64,000 nt of DNA from Serpula lacrymans var. lacrymans S7.9 (lineage: Eukaryota; Basidiomycota; Agaricomycetes; Boletales; Serpulaceae). The notes under the pieces are model-generated. The model was not told where the DNA came from. It saw nothing but the letters and a program-made list of their open reading frames with translations, and did not search any database. The stretch is taken from positions 4,800,908 to 4,864,907 of the forward strand of contig NW_006763290.1 in assembly GCF_000218685.1 (NCBI RefSeq), in the 5' to 3' direction. Position numbers and translations under genes: made by a program. Positions 23,454-34,798 of the stretch are shown piece after piece; position 1 is the first letter of the stretch; each line of letters begins with the position of its first letter.

Positions 23454-25181
23454 TTAGCGAAGGAAGCGGCGATTTTTGGGTTGCTGGAGAGAAGTTAGCA
23501 AGAAAAAACATAAATCGGTAGATGCAAACTTACTGTGCCCTTCTCAGGTGTCAGTGGTCGACCACTCTCGATCTTCCGCTTCTTATCCTCAAGGTCCCCT
23601 CGTTGTTTATCTAACGCCTCTTTCATCTCCCTGTGTCGGGCATAGAGCTCCTCCTCAGATTGTTTCAACTTCGATTCCTTTTCTTGCACCTTTTGTTGGA
23701 AGACCATCTTCATCTCCGCTTCCATCTTGGCAAGTTTGGCCTCGTGTAGGATTCGCTCTTCTTGCATCCGGGCAGCAGGGCTAAAAAGCAGGATAAGAGC
23801 TAAGCAAAGCATGATAAGACAGAACATACTTGATCTCCCTGAATACAGTCGAATCCTGAGCAACACCCATGCTGAGGAGTTTTTCAGTTCGCCAGTTCTC
23901 GTAGAGCACATCGTTGGTGTGTTCCCTAAGTTCTTCCATGTAGGTCCGAACAAGCATCTGTCGAAGCTTCACGAAGTCACAATGATCCTCATTGTCAACC
24001 TCAATAACACCCCATGGATATGATCTTCCGCGGACTTCGCGGCCATCTGCAGTCTCGACAACCTTGTCCGAACCGACAATAGCAAAAGGAATTTTGCTGG
24101 CAATTTCTTCCGCTTCTGCGAGAGTCTCCTCGTCTTCGTTCTCATATGTGGGAGCTTCGAAGATGTGAATCTTATGATGTGCGATGTCCGCCAAAATCTG
24201 CCAAAATCACGCTTGAGCACGAGCATACATAACCCATGAAAAAGATTCAATCCATACACGGGCTTTGAAGTCAGCAATTTCCTCATCTGTCATGGTGTCA
24301 GCTTTTGCAATGACGGGAATCAAGTTGACGCGTGTGTGGAGACGTCGCATGAATTCGATGTCAATCTGCTTCAAGCTATGTTTGATAGTATTATTCCATG
24401 ATCATACTTATAAAATGTTGGTGACTTACGAGTGACCCGTTGGCTGGATGAAGTACAAGCAAGCATGAACACGATTATCAACAATTTTTAACCTGTTCAC
24501 ACGGTTTTCCTGTTCCAAATACGAGTCGAATCGTGATTCGATGTTCTCAACAATAGGTCTCCAACTTTATCGTAGAGTTTACGCGTGTCAGTGCTAATGC
24601 TATGCGTTAAAACGGCGGGAAAAAACCAACCTGTCGTCGTTATTAACGAAGTCACCAAACCCAGGTGTGTCAACAACCGTCAGATGCAAACGAACACCGT
24701 TTTCCTCGATATCTGCGGTAAAATAGCATCAGGGAGAGTGTACCGAATACAAGGAAGCACAATATACCTGCGCCGATACTCTCAATTGCAACGGTCTTGG
24801 GCCTTTCAGCCGAAGGAGGAAGAGGTTCCTTGGGAGGGTAGAGGGGGGTGTTGAAAAGGGTATTGATGAGTGTCGACTTGCCCAAACCCGATTCACCTGA
24901 AGAGAGGGCGGATTCAACTCCGTCGCCAGCACCAAAATTAGGCGATGCAGAATCGACTTACCAACTACCATAGCAGTGAACTGGAAACCTTTCCTGACGC
25001 TCTTTCTATGTACCTGGTTTGGGAGGTTGGCAAAACCAACATAACCCATGAGTTTTTTGCGAATGACTGGGGAGACGCCAGCGTTGTTCGCCTGAACTAG
25101 GGAAGGACTTGAGCCGTTTGCCAGACCGTTCGGCGAGGGGGAAAGATCGCCATTACGGGAGGAGGTATAAGAGTCCGTCAT
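23454..25181 (-). CDS. CDC3: septin, Cdc3 type
   Basis: A filament-forming GTPase of the septin ring and cortex. Eight exons: 24962-25181, 24768-24896, 24631-24712, 24430-24564, 24258-24375, 23830-24197, 23534-23780, 23454-23483; 1329 nt, 442 aa. A Ser/Asn-rich N-terminus precedes the polybasic segment ([14 protein letters not shown]). GTPase motifs: P-loop GESGLGKST (G1), [15 protein letters not shown] (G3) and IAKADTMT (G4, AKAD). The septin unique element follows, then a long C-terminal coiled coil ([20 protein letters not shown] to about residue 430). The coiled coil and N-terminal length fit the Cdc3 class better than Cdc12 or Cdc10. The last exon adds QPKNRRFLR. Confidence 0.93.
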
Positions 25182-25792
25182 CTGGGCGTTGTTGTTAGTG
25201 TTGGAGAAAAAGAAAGGATAAGAGGGGAAGAACAAAAAAGTGGGAAATTTACTTTTACGTTGGCTGCGACGGGGGGAAGGAAAGAAGTTGGACGTGGTCT
25301 GCGCTGTGTTTGTTTGGCTTGTTTGGCTCCCGTGGCGTCCACTCCCTCCTCCCGTTTCAGTTTCGGTACCAGAAAGGACTTCGCGAAACGATATTCAGTA
25401 CATAAAGAGCCGCAGAAAAACAGTGAGGCTGACCCATGAATTTGTTTTTTTGTGGGCAATCTTCATCGAGGGAACCACGAACTGCATATCGTATGACCTC
25501 TCATATCGTATTAAATAACTACCAGCAGCATCCGAAGGATGACCCGACATACATGAAGCATCGCGCCAGGGCTTGCCTAGTTCAAGCTCTAGTGTGTACT
25601 AACCAATATATCAAGTCTTCTGGTTGACTTTCTCGTAGCAACAACGCGCTCTCAACTACCGGCCGAACAGCAAAGAACAAGTACGAATCGTGATTATTAC
25701 AGGATGGTAAGCTATTCGTGTGATGTATGTAAAAGAATGTCATGCTAGGGAACTGACTGTGTCCAACAGGCCTACTGGAAAAGAACGCGGAT

Positions 25793-26485
25793 TCATACGA
25801 TTGTGTCCATGCACTTGTCGACATCAATAAACCTGTTAAACATCTCTTGTGCCATCGATTCATCTGAATTCATTTCAACGTCACAGGTATATCCAATGAT
25901 ATCCGAGTAGCTGTCCATCGACCTCGCAGGCGATAATGCGGGAGTGCTCATCCGACTATCATCCTCGCTCACCGGCGTATGGTATCGGAACCCTACTTCA
26001 TGCTCGCGTAGACATTCGCCTTCGAGGCCGTTTTGGATAACCTTCAAGAATTCGTCGAAGATTTCTTGATCACCGTACGGTTGATCGATGTCCATCATAT
26101 CCAGATCTCCCGTCGAGGAACTGCCATCGAATTTGGAAGTATCAAACTCCCTAAGAGCAGGAAAGCCGTAGAAACATGAATTCTCCTTTTTGTTCTGCGT
26201 GCCCTCCAATAATGATTGTGGCGTCGGCGTCTGCATGACCTGTGCATCATATATGGTACGTCCCCGGGTCGTAAAGTACTGCGTCCTATCCAGGCTACGT
26301 GGTGCGCAATTAGATTGATTGGTCGCCGGAGTGAATTTGTGATGGTTGGTTGTGCGTGATGTATTGTTGAGGGCAGTCTTCAGAACAGAGTGGAATGCAT
26401 TGCCCTCTTTACCCGCCTGCGGGTATCGCAAAAGAAGGGACGTCATTAGAGCTGTCCGGGCGTCGGCAGATTGCGAGGTAGACAT
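25793..26485 (-). CDS. hypothetical acidic protein, single exon
   Basis: No family recognised. One uninterrupted frame of 230 aa from ATG 26485 (MSTSQSADARTALMTSLL). The N-terminal third is Ser/Thr/Asn/Arg-rich. The middle has FYGFPALREFDTSKFDGSSSTGDLDMMDID. The second half is acidic and Ser/Pro-rich (VSEDDSRMSTPALSPARSMDSYSD), with possible proline-directed phosphorylation sites. There is no signal peptide, membrane segment or catalytic motif. The composition resembles fungal regulatory proteins with disordered tails. Being intronless among intron-rich neighbours is unusual; a further 5' exon is possible. Confidence 0.5.
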   Translation of the reverse strand: MSTSQSADARTALMTSLLLRYPQAGKEGNAFHSVLKTALNNTSRTTNHHKFTPATNQSNCAPRSLDRTQYFTTRGRTIYDAQVMQTPTPQSLLEGTQNKKENSCFYGFPALREFDTSKFDGSSSTGDLDMMDIDQPYGDQEIFDEFLKVIQNGLEGECLREHEVGFRYHTPVSEDDSRMSTPALSPARSMDSYSDIIGYTCDVEMNSDESMAQEMFNRFIDVDKCMDTIV

Positions 26486-27123
26486 GGAAGGATAGGTCAG
26501 AGGTAATTGTGGGCAGGATCAGGCTTTTCAGAAATAAACCAATGGTACCGGTCTTGGTACTGCTCCTGTGAACGCTGTAGGGCTTAGTGTGTCGCATGGT
26601 ATCTCTTGATGTTGGTATAAATACACGAAGATAGCTTGCTTTGACGGATTGGTGCTTAGATTCTGCTTCATGTGTTTGAGCTGTGGACAACGGTTGTGAG
26701 AGGTCTGACCATCAGCTTTGTTCAAGCGTCGTCACCATCTTTGGAAAAAGGTCCAACACTTGGGCCACTTATGGCTTGACAAAGGGCGGCTTGGTCAAGG
26801 CGTTGTTTTGGTCATGTAAAGGCTCCAGCATTCGTATAAGCATGTCAGTAGCTTCTGTAGCTGACCGGAAATAGTGTTGCTTTGGATGGTCCGTTCATAT
26901 ACAGGTCGACACGGGGCTATAACTCAGGATGAGACACCGCCATGGAAAAGTAGAGTGGCCCACACAATCGTAGAATCCATGTCAGTATGAGGACTTGCAA
27001 ACTGGAACGGCGAAGACAGAACAAACAATCATTTGACAATTTCCACAACTGAGCAAAGTTAAACAACATGAGTTTTAAAATGGAAAACTGCCATACTGGG
27101 TGAATCAAATGGCCATGCAGAGA
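26486..27123. other. intergenic, no supported gene
   Basis: This contains the presumed promoter of the acidic protein gene and the 3' flank of the nitrilase gene. A minus-strand frame at 26917-27108 could be a further 3' exon of the nitrilase (see that entry), but its composition is not protein-like beyond the first few residues. Confidence 0.4.
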
Positions 27124-28224
27124 TCACAAAAACTCACTGTCTGGTCTGGCATAATGCCCAACCACGTCAAGATCAAACTTTCCCCTCGGTATATCATCCA
27201 GATCCAAATTAGCAGTGAGGATATCCTCTGGCTCTCTTGACGGACCTGCTAGGACTACACCCAAGGGGCTAACTATCACGCTTCCCCCATTAATCATTAC
27301 ATTGTCTGGGTGACAATTGTTGGTATCTGAGACGGCGTGTCCCGGAGGATAGTCCTTCTCGGTGGCAAATTGGCAGGCGGAGAGAACGAAGCAGCGACCT
27401 TCTATGGCTATGTGGATCATGGAATTTTGCCATTGTGGACGTGAATCCACAGTGGGTGCGCAATAGATCTGAGTGCCAAGGGAATAATAGTGTGTCCGCA
27501 CTGTTCGATTGCCCACAACATCGTTGGATCAATAGTAACATATATATGCAGAGAATAAAACATACACAGAGGCATATAATTTTCCCTGTTGGATCGACGT
27601 TCGATCAAGAAAGCTCCCCTAAAGGCATATTGAACTTACCAGCATATAGTTGCCGATATTTTCGTAGCCTCGCTATCTAGCGCGCCAAATCTCTTCTGAA
27701 TCACGGGCAGTGTAGAACCATCCCCTTGGCCCCAGATGATCCGTTCTGTACCTGTAGGAATCAGTTTGCGATGTTTACCGACAAGGCCTCCCTCTGGATC
27801 AATGAATATAGCGGTGCAGTACAAGGTGCCCACATCTCGCTCGATGACGCCCATCACCACAAAGATATCCGTCTCCTTACTAACTGCTTCTATGCGGGAG
27901 ATGGCGGGTGAAGGAATATCGATGGCTGCATTATAGTAACGAAGAAATTCGTCTCGGCCCTCTGGTAGACGATCCCCAACGACAGCACCAAAATGAGACA
28001 TCTTGGGATAACCGCCAATACTAGAAACACACATTCTTTAATATGATTTACCACCACTAGGAAACTGATTAGCTGACGTACAATGCTTCTGGGAACACAA
28101 CCAGCTGCGAGCCATCCCGTTCCTTTGCAAGCCTCGTAAGGCGTTCAAACTTATCGAGCGTGTCGCTCAGACAATATGCAGCAGTGCATGTCTGTATCAC
28201 AGATGCTCGTACAATATTCGGCAT
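27124..28224 (-). CDS. nitrilase (carbon-nitrogen hydrolase family)
   Basis: Hydrolyses nitriles to acids and ammonia. Four exons: 28082-28224, 27640-28020, 27566-27585, 27124-27500; 921 nt, 306 aa. The catalytic triad is visible: Glu in VVFPEAFIGGYPK (across the first junction), Lys in [16 protein letters not shown], and Cys in ISATICWENYMPL. After the Cys come [25 protein letters not shown] and [16 protein letters not shown], all typical of fungal and bacterial nitrilases. The third exon is 20 nt and carries the residues just after the catalytic Cys. The usual ALYAKG segment reads HYYSLG. The C-terminus ..YARPDSEFL ends at a GTGAGT-like site, so the last few residues could instead come from another exon downstream. 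Confidence 0.88.
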
Positions 28225-28467
28225 GAAAACAGCGATTTAAGAGGTTGTCCAGTGAGGTCAACTGTCATCAGTCATAGTCAACTTCGCACGGGCTTACTGG
28301 GAGTCAAATCGGCCTTAAGAGATATGTCGCATCTTCCATGACAGATTGTCCTCAAGTAAGTCATCCATTAGACTTGTCATGTGAGTTCGGTTGTACCGGG
28401 CCGTCAGGTTTCGAGCGGTTGAATTCAATGAGAACCTGAGAGAACAGAAGGGTGTAAAATATATATA

Positions 28468-29397
28468 TTAGGGGGTACGAATGGGTGTAGCATCTCCTTC
28501 AGGTTTTGGTAACCACTCCTGAGGAAAATCTCTGATCGTTGGTCTCGAGTTTCCTCGGCCGCGGACATGATCACCCTTTTTTGCCTTCCTAGCCTTAGCC
28601 TCAAGATGTCTCGTGTCTACTGGTACATCTGTGAATTTATCACTCTTCTGACACTGTCATTCCGAAAGCAAAAGATATGGTCAGACAACAAAAGTGCATA
28701 AATAGCATTTACGCACATTAGCCTCGGTAACAAGACGACATATCACATCACTGATCCACTTCAAATTCATTGGTGACTTGGGGAAGTCCTCGCATGAAAT
28801 CTTGATGAAGCCATGCTTTGCAGCATCACTATCGCCTCCAAAGCCAGAGTCCCGAGGAGGATCCGGTGTCCAACGTACTCCTGAAAGTATTTGTAATTTG
28901 TGGATGGCATCTGGACCATTCAGCGGCAGGTGGGCTACCGGAACAACTACAGCACGCTTCGCCGTAAGAGGGTGCTCTTCACCAGCAAAGTCTACTGAGC
29001 GAACAATAAGGGGAGTGGAGGCAGTTGGCGGTATAAAAGGCTTTCTGAAACCTTGAGGAAGTTGAATAGAAATGAGCATCCTGACTCATCTCCAATACTA
29101 CGTAGAAGTGCACAACATACCTACGAGTTTTGGCATCTCATGTTCAATTAGTCGAAGATAGTAAAGGTACTGCCGCTGTTGGCGGAACATGAGATGGCCT
29201 GCTATAGGGACATCGTCGCCTTTAAATGGCAACATTTCATCCAGGTCGAATCCTTCCTCAGGTGCTGAGGTCGGCCTAGCACCGCGTCTAGGCATGAGAA
29301 CGGGACCAGATGAATGCAGTTGCTTTGCTATCATCGTGGACATTATCTCCCGCTGACATCTTGAGGGTGGTCGTGGTACGAGACGACGCAGGAGCAT
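28468..29397 (-). CDS. RSM24: mitochondrial ribosomal protein mS35 (Rsm24)
   Basis: A small-subunit mitoribosomal protein. Three exons: 29121-29397, 28717-29051, 28468-28653; 798 nt, 265 aa. The start is MLLRRLVPRPPSRCQ (mitochondrial presequence, Arg-rich). Conserved blocks: GHLMFRQQRQYLYYLRLIEHEMPKL, FRKPFIPPT, PLIVRSVDFAGEEHPLTAKRAVVVPVAHLPL, HKLQILSGVRWTPDPP and FIKISCEDFPKSPMNLKWISD. The C-terminus is basic (HLEAKARKAKKGDHVRGRG). The same frame stays open upstream of 29397 for about 320 nt, but this looks like 5' UTR. The gene is divergent from the CZIB gene. Confidence 0.9.
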
Positions 29398-29599
29398 TTT
29401 CTGAAAACCTGTCACTGGTTGATGTTGTAGAGCAATATTGTAGTGACCCAAAAACTCAAAAGGTGTAGAGGCCAAACATTGTACAAACAACGCCCTCTTT
29501 GATCGTGACTGAGATCTTGAAAAGACTCTTCCGAGTCGGCAGTGAAGTGACACAGGAAGTATACTTGAGCTGCAACATACCACCATCGCTACCTGTGAA
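29398..29599. promoter_or_regulatory. divergent promoter region between mS35 and CZIB genes
   Basis: 202 bp lies between opposite start codons. I see no recognisable TATA box or named motif. Confidence 0.45.
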
Positions 29600-30381
29600 A
29601 TATGGTCGTGAGTATACTGGTATAGAAATATACGCGTATACCATTCATGCTTTGAATAGCGTCTTCTGCTCTCAATCAAGGCTGAACTGGACAACGTCAC
29701 AGATCTAGCTCCTGCCTCCAATGAATATGAATATTTCTTCCAGGTTTCGTGCTGCTATGATTGAACTATTAGCTCACATTGTCTGAATAAAGTTTCACTT
29801 CCAGGTGCAGTGTAACAGCTGCCATGAAGTACATCCAAAGTTTATATCTGTGAATCGCACTGTACGCATTTCATCTCGTATCTATCAATCTCTTACGATC
29901 CACACGTGGGATAGGAAGAACGAGAAGTATCAGGAGGCAGGAACAGCACTGCAAATTTTGTCTGGCGTTGTGGATCTTGCAAGCGCGAAAGCTCTGCAAA
30001 ATTCGAGCCCTCTCCTACTCTGCCCTATTCTGCAGACGCAAACGGTCAATTTTCTCCGTTCTTAACTATTGAGTGTCGTGGTCTTGAGTTTATCGGATTT
30101 GACCCAAAACTCGGCGTGAGTGTCTTCTGTGGTGATTTGGACAGAAAGTTGATGGATTCGGATTTAGGGCAACTGGACCTGCAAAGGGGTTGAATCTGGC
30201 ACTCTTTTTCCTGAAGTCACCTTTGAAGGTGAAGGAGAACTAACAGATTGGGTAGATTATGACGAAAAAGTAAATTACCAGTGCCCCTCACGAATTATGC
30301 GATGGCTTACTAGTATTTTATTTTCAGGCCGCACTTCCCGTTGGAATCTCCGATATTGAAAGCAAATGGAGTAGAGCTTAG
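29600..30381 (+). CDS. CXXC-motif zinc-binding protein, UPF0587 / CZIB family
   Basis: A small conserved eukaryotic zinc protein of poorly known function. Six exons: 29600-29605, 29660-29743, 29805-29861, 29915-30115, 30168-30269, 30328-30381; 504 nt, 167 aa, as usual. Joined exons read MVRLLLSIKAELDNVTDLAP, FFQVQCNSCHEVHPKF (first CxxC), NFVWRCGSCKRESSAKF (second CxxC), FLTIECRGLEFIGFDPK, WTCKGVESGTLFPEV, DYDEKAALPVGISDIESKW. Both zinc cysteine pairs are present. The first coding exon is only ATG-GTC (6 nt). It was found because the second exon starts exactly at the Arg of the family's N-terminal MVRLLL. Confidence 0.9.
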
Positions 30382-30589
30382 CTATATTTTTTTTGATGAG
30401 CCCTGCGTGGAAGGTGAAAAAGGGAACATGAAAAATGCAAAGGGTTTGGAGATGTGTTCAAATTGTACCAGTAATGTAAGCAGCATAAAGCACGATATAT
30501 ACTCCAAGAACCACCAACGGAAAGTTGACAAACAATCCCGTCTGTAATTCCCACAGAAATCTGTCCCTTCTCTTTGTCCATCTCGATGG

Positions 30590-32667
30590 CTAGACCTCGC
30601 GCCGACCCTGAAGTATCTCTCTCCTCCACGCACTTGAGAGTTCGTGTAGCTGCTGTTTCCGTTCCAGATCCTTACTTCGCCTCCCAATATTCTGGATATT
30701 TTCAATGGCATCCTTTCCCTTCTTCGAAAATCTCTTCTGGGATTTCTTTGCTCTATTGATATGTTCCATGCTGCAGAGTATATGTAGCATGTAAGCATTA
30801 GACATTATCTCATTTAGAGGACAAGACCAACCCCCAGAGCGCCGCCTCCGCCTTGCAGATCTTTGCCTTGTGCATATCGACGCCTCGATCTGATAGTACC
30901 TCGATAAATTGTCTAAAATGCTATAGACAATAGTATAATTTAATACAGCATCCTTTTTCAGGTGATTTAGTCGTATCTCACATTGATCGAAGTTCTGTTT
31001 CGTCACGGTAAGTCTTGAGACGGTTGAATTGGCCACAAAAAGGAGAGAACTTGCCTGTAGTGACCTGATAAAGGTGATAGCTTATGAATTATTCCATCCT
31101 TGACTGATATCAAACCAGCGGACGTCACAACGCCCCCTGCTAGGAAGGAGGAGTGTTGAAATACTCCAGTTTCTGCTCGTGCATGTTAACATTCAAGGAA
31201 TTGAGACGACAATCAAGTGGACTACATGCCTTTTATCCCGATAAATATGTTGACTACAGGAGATTCGATCACCTATAAGTTTGAGGGATGTAATACTAAC
31301 AATATTACTCACGTTTTTGGTCCTGTAACAGAAGTAGAGGTAAGCAGTGTTAATAATGGGTATTCTTGGGCTTACAGCTACGTATATCCAAGTATTATGT
31401 TTCAATGTTTTCTTCAGTAGTCTATCCATTATTCCGCGTGACGTGAAGCGACGCCGGATGATCCTTGTCAACCGGGTCTTTCCCTCATTCGATCCTTCAT
31501 AGTGCGTTGGCATTTGATCCTTAGAGAGTGACGAGACTTTATCAAAACCGTCGCGCCGAGGTGTTGCTGGGTTCTTGGATACACCTTCGGGAACGATGCC
31601 TTGACCTTGACCTTGGTCTTTCCACCGATTGTCAGTTGTATCTACCAACACACCATTCCGAGCCCAGTGAAGCTTTCCTTCCTTGTCGACGTTGACAAGA
31701 TAATTTGAACCTATAAGTGAAACGTTGCATGTTGTGTTATCCGGGGATCAAACTGATCTTACGTTGCTCTGCAGATAGGTAACTGCGCGTATGCGTCAGT
31801 AGGATATCGTTGCCAAAAAGGATTGCACTTTACACGATGCGCTTTAAATGAGTAAATCAGTTATTGTACAAGCCGCCTCTAAATAAGCTACCTCATTTTC
31901 TAATCGCTCTCGCGGACACTCGCGCAGGGAAAGATTCTTGCCGCCTCCCGAATCTAGCCTGCAGAAACTATAAGAAACTTTACTCAAACACTGTCAAGTA
32001 CACACCATCTGAAAAAGTTGTCGGTAGTATTCTCCTGTTCCCATTGTCTGTGATACCACTAAAATAAAATTTAACAGGACAAGTGATGTATCATGTGGAG
32101 ACCCACTTTCACTACAAATAAAGACAGAGTTATACAAAGATATGGGATAGGGTGAATGACGAACTGTTAGATCCATATCTATGTTTCCTTCAGAGGGAAG
32201 GTAACCACTGTTAGTGAAGGCCCGGGTCGGAAGCTGACCAGAACGTCTCACCCATCAACCAGCTCTAGCCAATGTTGAGTTTCAAGGATTTTCTTGCTGT
32301 TATCGCGAGTGATAGGAGATTCACCAGGGCTGCTCGTGGAAACAGAATCGGAGCCCTGGATTTGACCTGCAAAAAACTTGGAACGTTTCCATCGCGTAAG
32401 AGGATCGTTTTTCCCTTTATACGCGGCTATTCTATTGAGCTGCAAATCAAGAATGCATCTATTTTATTCATATCCGAGGCAGAAAATGGGTACCTTTAGT
32501 TGAGTATGAATGGCGGTATCTTTCCATCGAGCATCGGTATTCTGGAAGGAGTGGGCAGTTTGGGTATGTCTTCTTCTCCAAGCTCGCTGTATCTGGATAG
32601 CTGCATGTACCTGTGCTGATTCTTCACCTCTGTATGTCTCTTTTTCATGGAAATTGTCCATCCGCAT
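30590..32667 (-). CDS. IQ-motif calmodulin-binding family protein with microexons
   Basis: A fungal IQ-domain protein; probably binds calmodulin, function otherwise unclear. Fifteen exons: 32494-32667, 32252-32439, 32165-32187, 32107-32111, 32006-32058, 31892-31958, 31834-31841, 31763-31782, 31376-31710, 31313-31322, 31230-31253, 31055-31172, 30982-30994, 30832-30920, 30590-30770; 1308 nt, 435 aa. The IQ motif [13 protein letters not shown] is near the N-terminus. Joined exons give [69 protein letters not shown] and SPLSGHYR, all in one frame. Four exons are 5, 8, 10 and 13 nt. Introns after exons 11 and 12 begin with GC. The C-terminal end is uncertain: an alternative intron in the last exon would lengthen it toward 30378. 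The start could also be 32661. Confidence 0.8.
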
Positions 32668-32871
32668 GTATAATTGACGAACAACCCACTTTGCAGATAG
32701 GCCATTTCTTATATCTTCCAGCGCAGGTTGGAGTTAGCAGTTATATGAAGCATGATGTCATACTATAATCCCCGACTCCCACGTTAGTGAAGGCTCCTAC
32801 CCACCCGATATCGCGAAATAGGATGTAGGCTCGTCCCCAGCCGTTCCTGGGTAAATTTTCGGTTACAGTAT
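32668..32871. other. intergenic, upstream of the IQ gene
   Basis: Presumed promoter. No motif or repeat that I can support. Confidence 0.4.
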
Positions 32872-33007
32872 CACTGCGGGCATTGGCTTATTTAAGCCCA
32901 GCTTATATCCTGAAAACATTCAATTTTAGCTTTTTCTAGCCAATCAGAACCCAGAACTCCCATATTTTCAGGATATAAGCTGGACTTAAATAAGCTAATG
33001 CCCAGTG
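32872..33007. mobile_element. MITE-like element with about 45-bp terminal inverted repeats
   Basis: The left arm (from 32872, beginning CACTGCGGGCATTGGC) and the reverse complement of the right arm (ending 33007, CACTGGGCATTAGC) match over about 45 bp with one 1-bp gap and two or three mismatches, including the run cagcttatatcctgaaaa. About 46 bp lies between the arms. The flanks show TAT on both sides, which may be a 3-bp target duplication. It has no coding capacity, so it would be a non-autonomous DNA transposon or a strong hairpin. Confidence 0.65.
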
Positions 33008-33490
33008 TATTCCACCAACACTTGCGCCACCACTGGCACTTGCGCCGACGCATTGCAGCACTTGAATTTCACACCACAGGACGTCTACAAAGTCTCAAAC
33101 GAACAGATAAGAAGCCTATCTATGTACCTATAGATAGTTATTATGTTTGCATTCTGCAATCTCAAGTTGAAGTTGTTTTTTTGTCTGAAATATTGCTTTC
33201 TTGAGACCAATTCATTGGTAACCAGTCAAAATGTTTGTGTGAAACCTTGAAAATCATATATGAAGCAGAGATAACCTCCAGCTATGTGTCCATCATTTAA
33301 CTTTACTTGATGACTATGTTTGACTCCTGCCAGAGGTATGCCAATGGAGAGTAATTTTCATGATCTTATCACTATCTAATCAATAAAGATATGTCTAAAT
33401 AGGCTATAACAATATGAAGTGGCAGTGTACACTAACAGAGATGGTCAAAAAACTTCGTACAGCTAATGTTAGGACAGAAAATGACAGGCC
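33008..33490. other. gene-poor stretch
   Basis: No supported gene. Simple AT-rich sequence; a possible transposon border on the right. Confidence 0.4.
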
Positions 33491-33803
33491 ATGCAAAATC
33501 TCAGACCAAGAAGAAGCAAGTTCTATTGTAGTGTCAAGAGGAGGCTTTTGTTGGTGCAGTCAATACATACCAGGAGGAACTGCAAAAGCCAGAGGGGGGG
33601 AGGAGAGGTTTGCGGACAATTTGTCAAGAGATGGAGAGAAGGTGGTGAACAAAAAAGGGATATGCTAGTGTAACAGTAAACAGGGACACTGTGGAAGGCA
33701 AAGTTGCCATCAGTTCAACATGGAGAACAATACTTGGCTTACAGAAGAGGAGGAAGAGCAGATGGTCACCTTCTGCCTTGATCTCGCTGCACAATGTCAA
33801 TGA
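33491..33803 (+). pseudogene. remnant of a pogo/Tigger-like transposase N-terminus
   Basis: Broken frames spell AKSQTKKKQ, then EEAFVGAVNTYQEELQKPEGG, VNRDTVEGKV and, after a small shift, NNTWLTEEEEEQMVTFCLDLAAQ. The order resembles the two N-terminal helix-turn-helix domains (psq and CENP-B type) of DDE_1 transposases. At least one stop codon and several indels interrupt it, and no DDE catalytic domain follows. Confidence 0.5.
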
Positions 33804-34149
33804 TGAGAACTGCTGTTAGAAAACCACACACAAAAAACAGACTAACACACAATCCACAAATTTAACCTTGCTGTTGTACAATGTGCTGTAGTGCCAGGTT
33901 AGAAGAACAACAGAAAACAACAGAAAAACTATCTTATGTTACAATAACACATTCTCGGACCTTTGATTTTCATTCTCCTCTTTAACCTTTTACTGTAGTT
34001 TTCACACTCCATGCCATGCAGCACTTTCTGTTTTGTTCAAACTCCACTTTCTCGCGCTGCACTGCTTTTCTTTCTATTTTAGATACAAGTCTCTCATGCA
34101 GTGGAGCTGGTCACACGGGCTGCACCCTCTGACATCATCAGCCACTGCC

Positions 34150-34380
34150 TTCATCAACTGTATAGTACATATGTACAAACAACCCTGTAGTAGTATATAT
34201 ACCCCAATAGATCAAGGAGACTCCTCAGTGAGTCCTCCTGTTGTTTACCCACAACTAACTCGGTCCTACCTAAGGGGTAACCACTCCCTTATCACTACCT
34301 TTATAGTTGGTCCTAGTTGTGCGTCAGAGTAACTAACTCTTGGTTGTTACATCTTACCCATACACTTACTAGTGGGTACA
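34150..34380. repeat. degenerate LTR-like repeat
   Basis: Shares tcaactgtatagtac, a gtagtatatatacc TATA-like box and an agactc..gagtcctc stretch with the solo LTR at 37107-37486. The ends are not clear. Confidence 0.4.
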
Positions 34381-34544
34381 TAAAAATAAATTGAAGACAC
34401 CCAAGCTCAATCATAATATCCTTTGCAATATTAAGAATAATATTTTTTATGCATGTCAACACAACAGTGAAACCTAAAAAGTTGTAAGTTGCTTAGAGAA
34501 TTTCTCAACAGTCTCACTAAGACTATACAGTTAATAAATAAAGT

Positions 34545-34798
34545 TTAAAGGTCCAATGTCATAGCATGTGACCAATCACATGTTGAGTCTAGACACTGGT
34601 CAGGTGATGTGTTGCATGATCAATCATGTGAGCAATACACGGGGAGGGACTCAGTGTGTCCTCTTCTAGTGTTTACCAACATTAGTATGACAAATTAGTT
34701 CCCTCTCTTAATGAGTTATATACTTTCTTTCCTCCATTGAGTTATTGTTGTGGTTGTGCTCCAGTGCTCCAAGTCTGTGTCATGTTGGTGTTGTCACA
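34545..34798 (+). repeat. degenerate LTR, same family as 37107-37486
   Basis: From about catgtgaccaatcacatg to ..ttggtgttgtcaca, it follows the LTR at 37107-37486 through shared blocks (gagcaatacac, gactcag, cctcttct, taccaacattagtatga, ggttgtgctccagtgc). The left end is lost or diverged. Confidence 0.55.

Noticed and set aside
26917..27108. Minus-strand frame as a final nitrilase exon
   Set aside because: A donor and acceptor exist, but the added residues do not resemble nitrilase C-termini; left as an alternative only.
29400..29721. Open frame continuing upstream of the mS35 start
   Set aside because: The known family N-terminus and an Arg-rich presequence start at 29397; the upstream part has no protein-like pattern and overlaps the shared promoter with CZIB.
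30378..30629. Longer C-terminus of the IQ protein through an extra intron
   Set aside because: Splice sites are possible, but the extension would run into the 3' end of the convergent CZIB gene and has low-quality composition; the earlier stop at 30590 was preferred.
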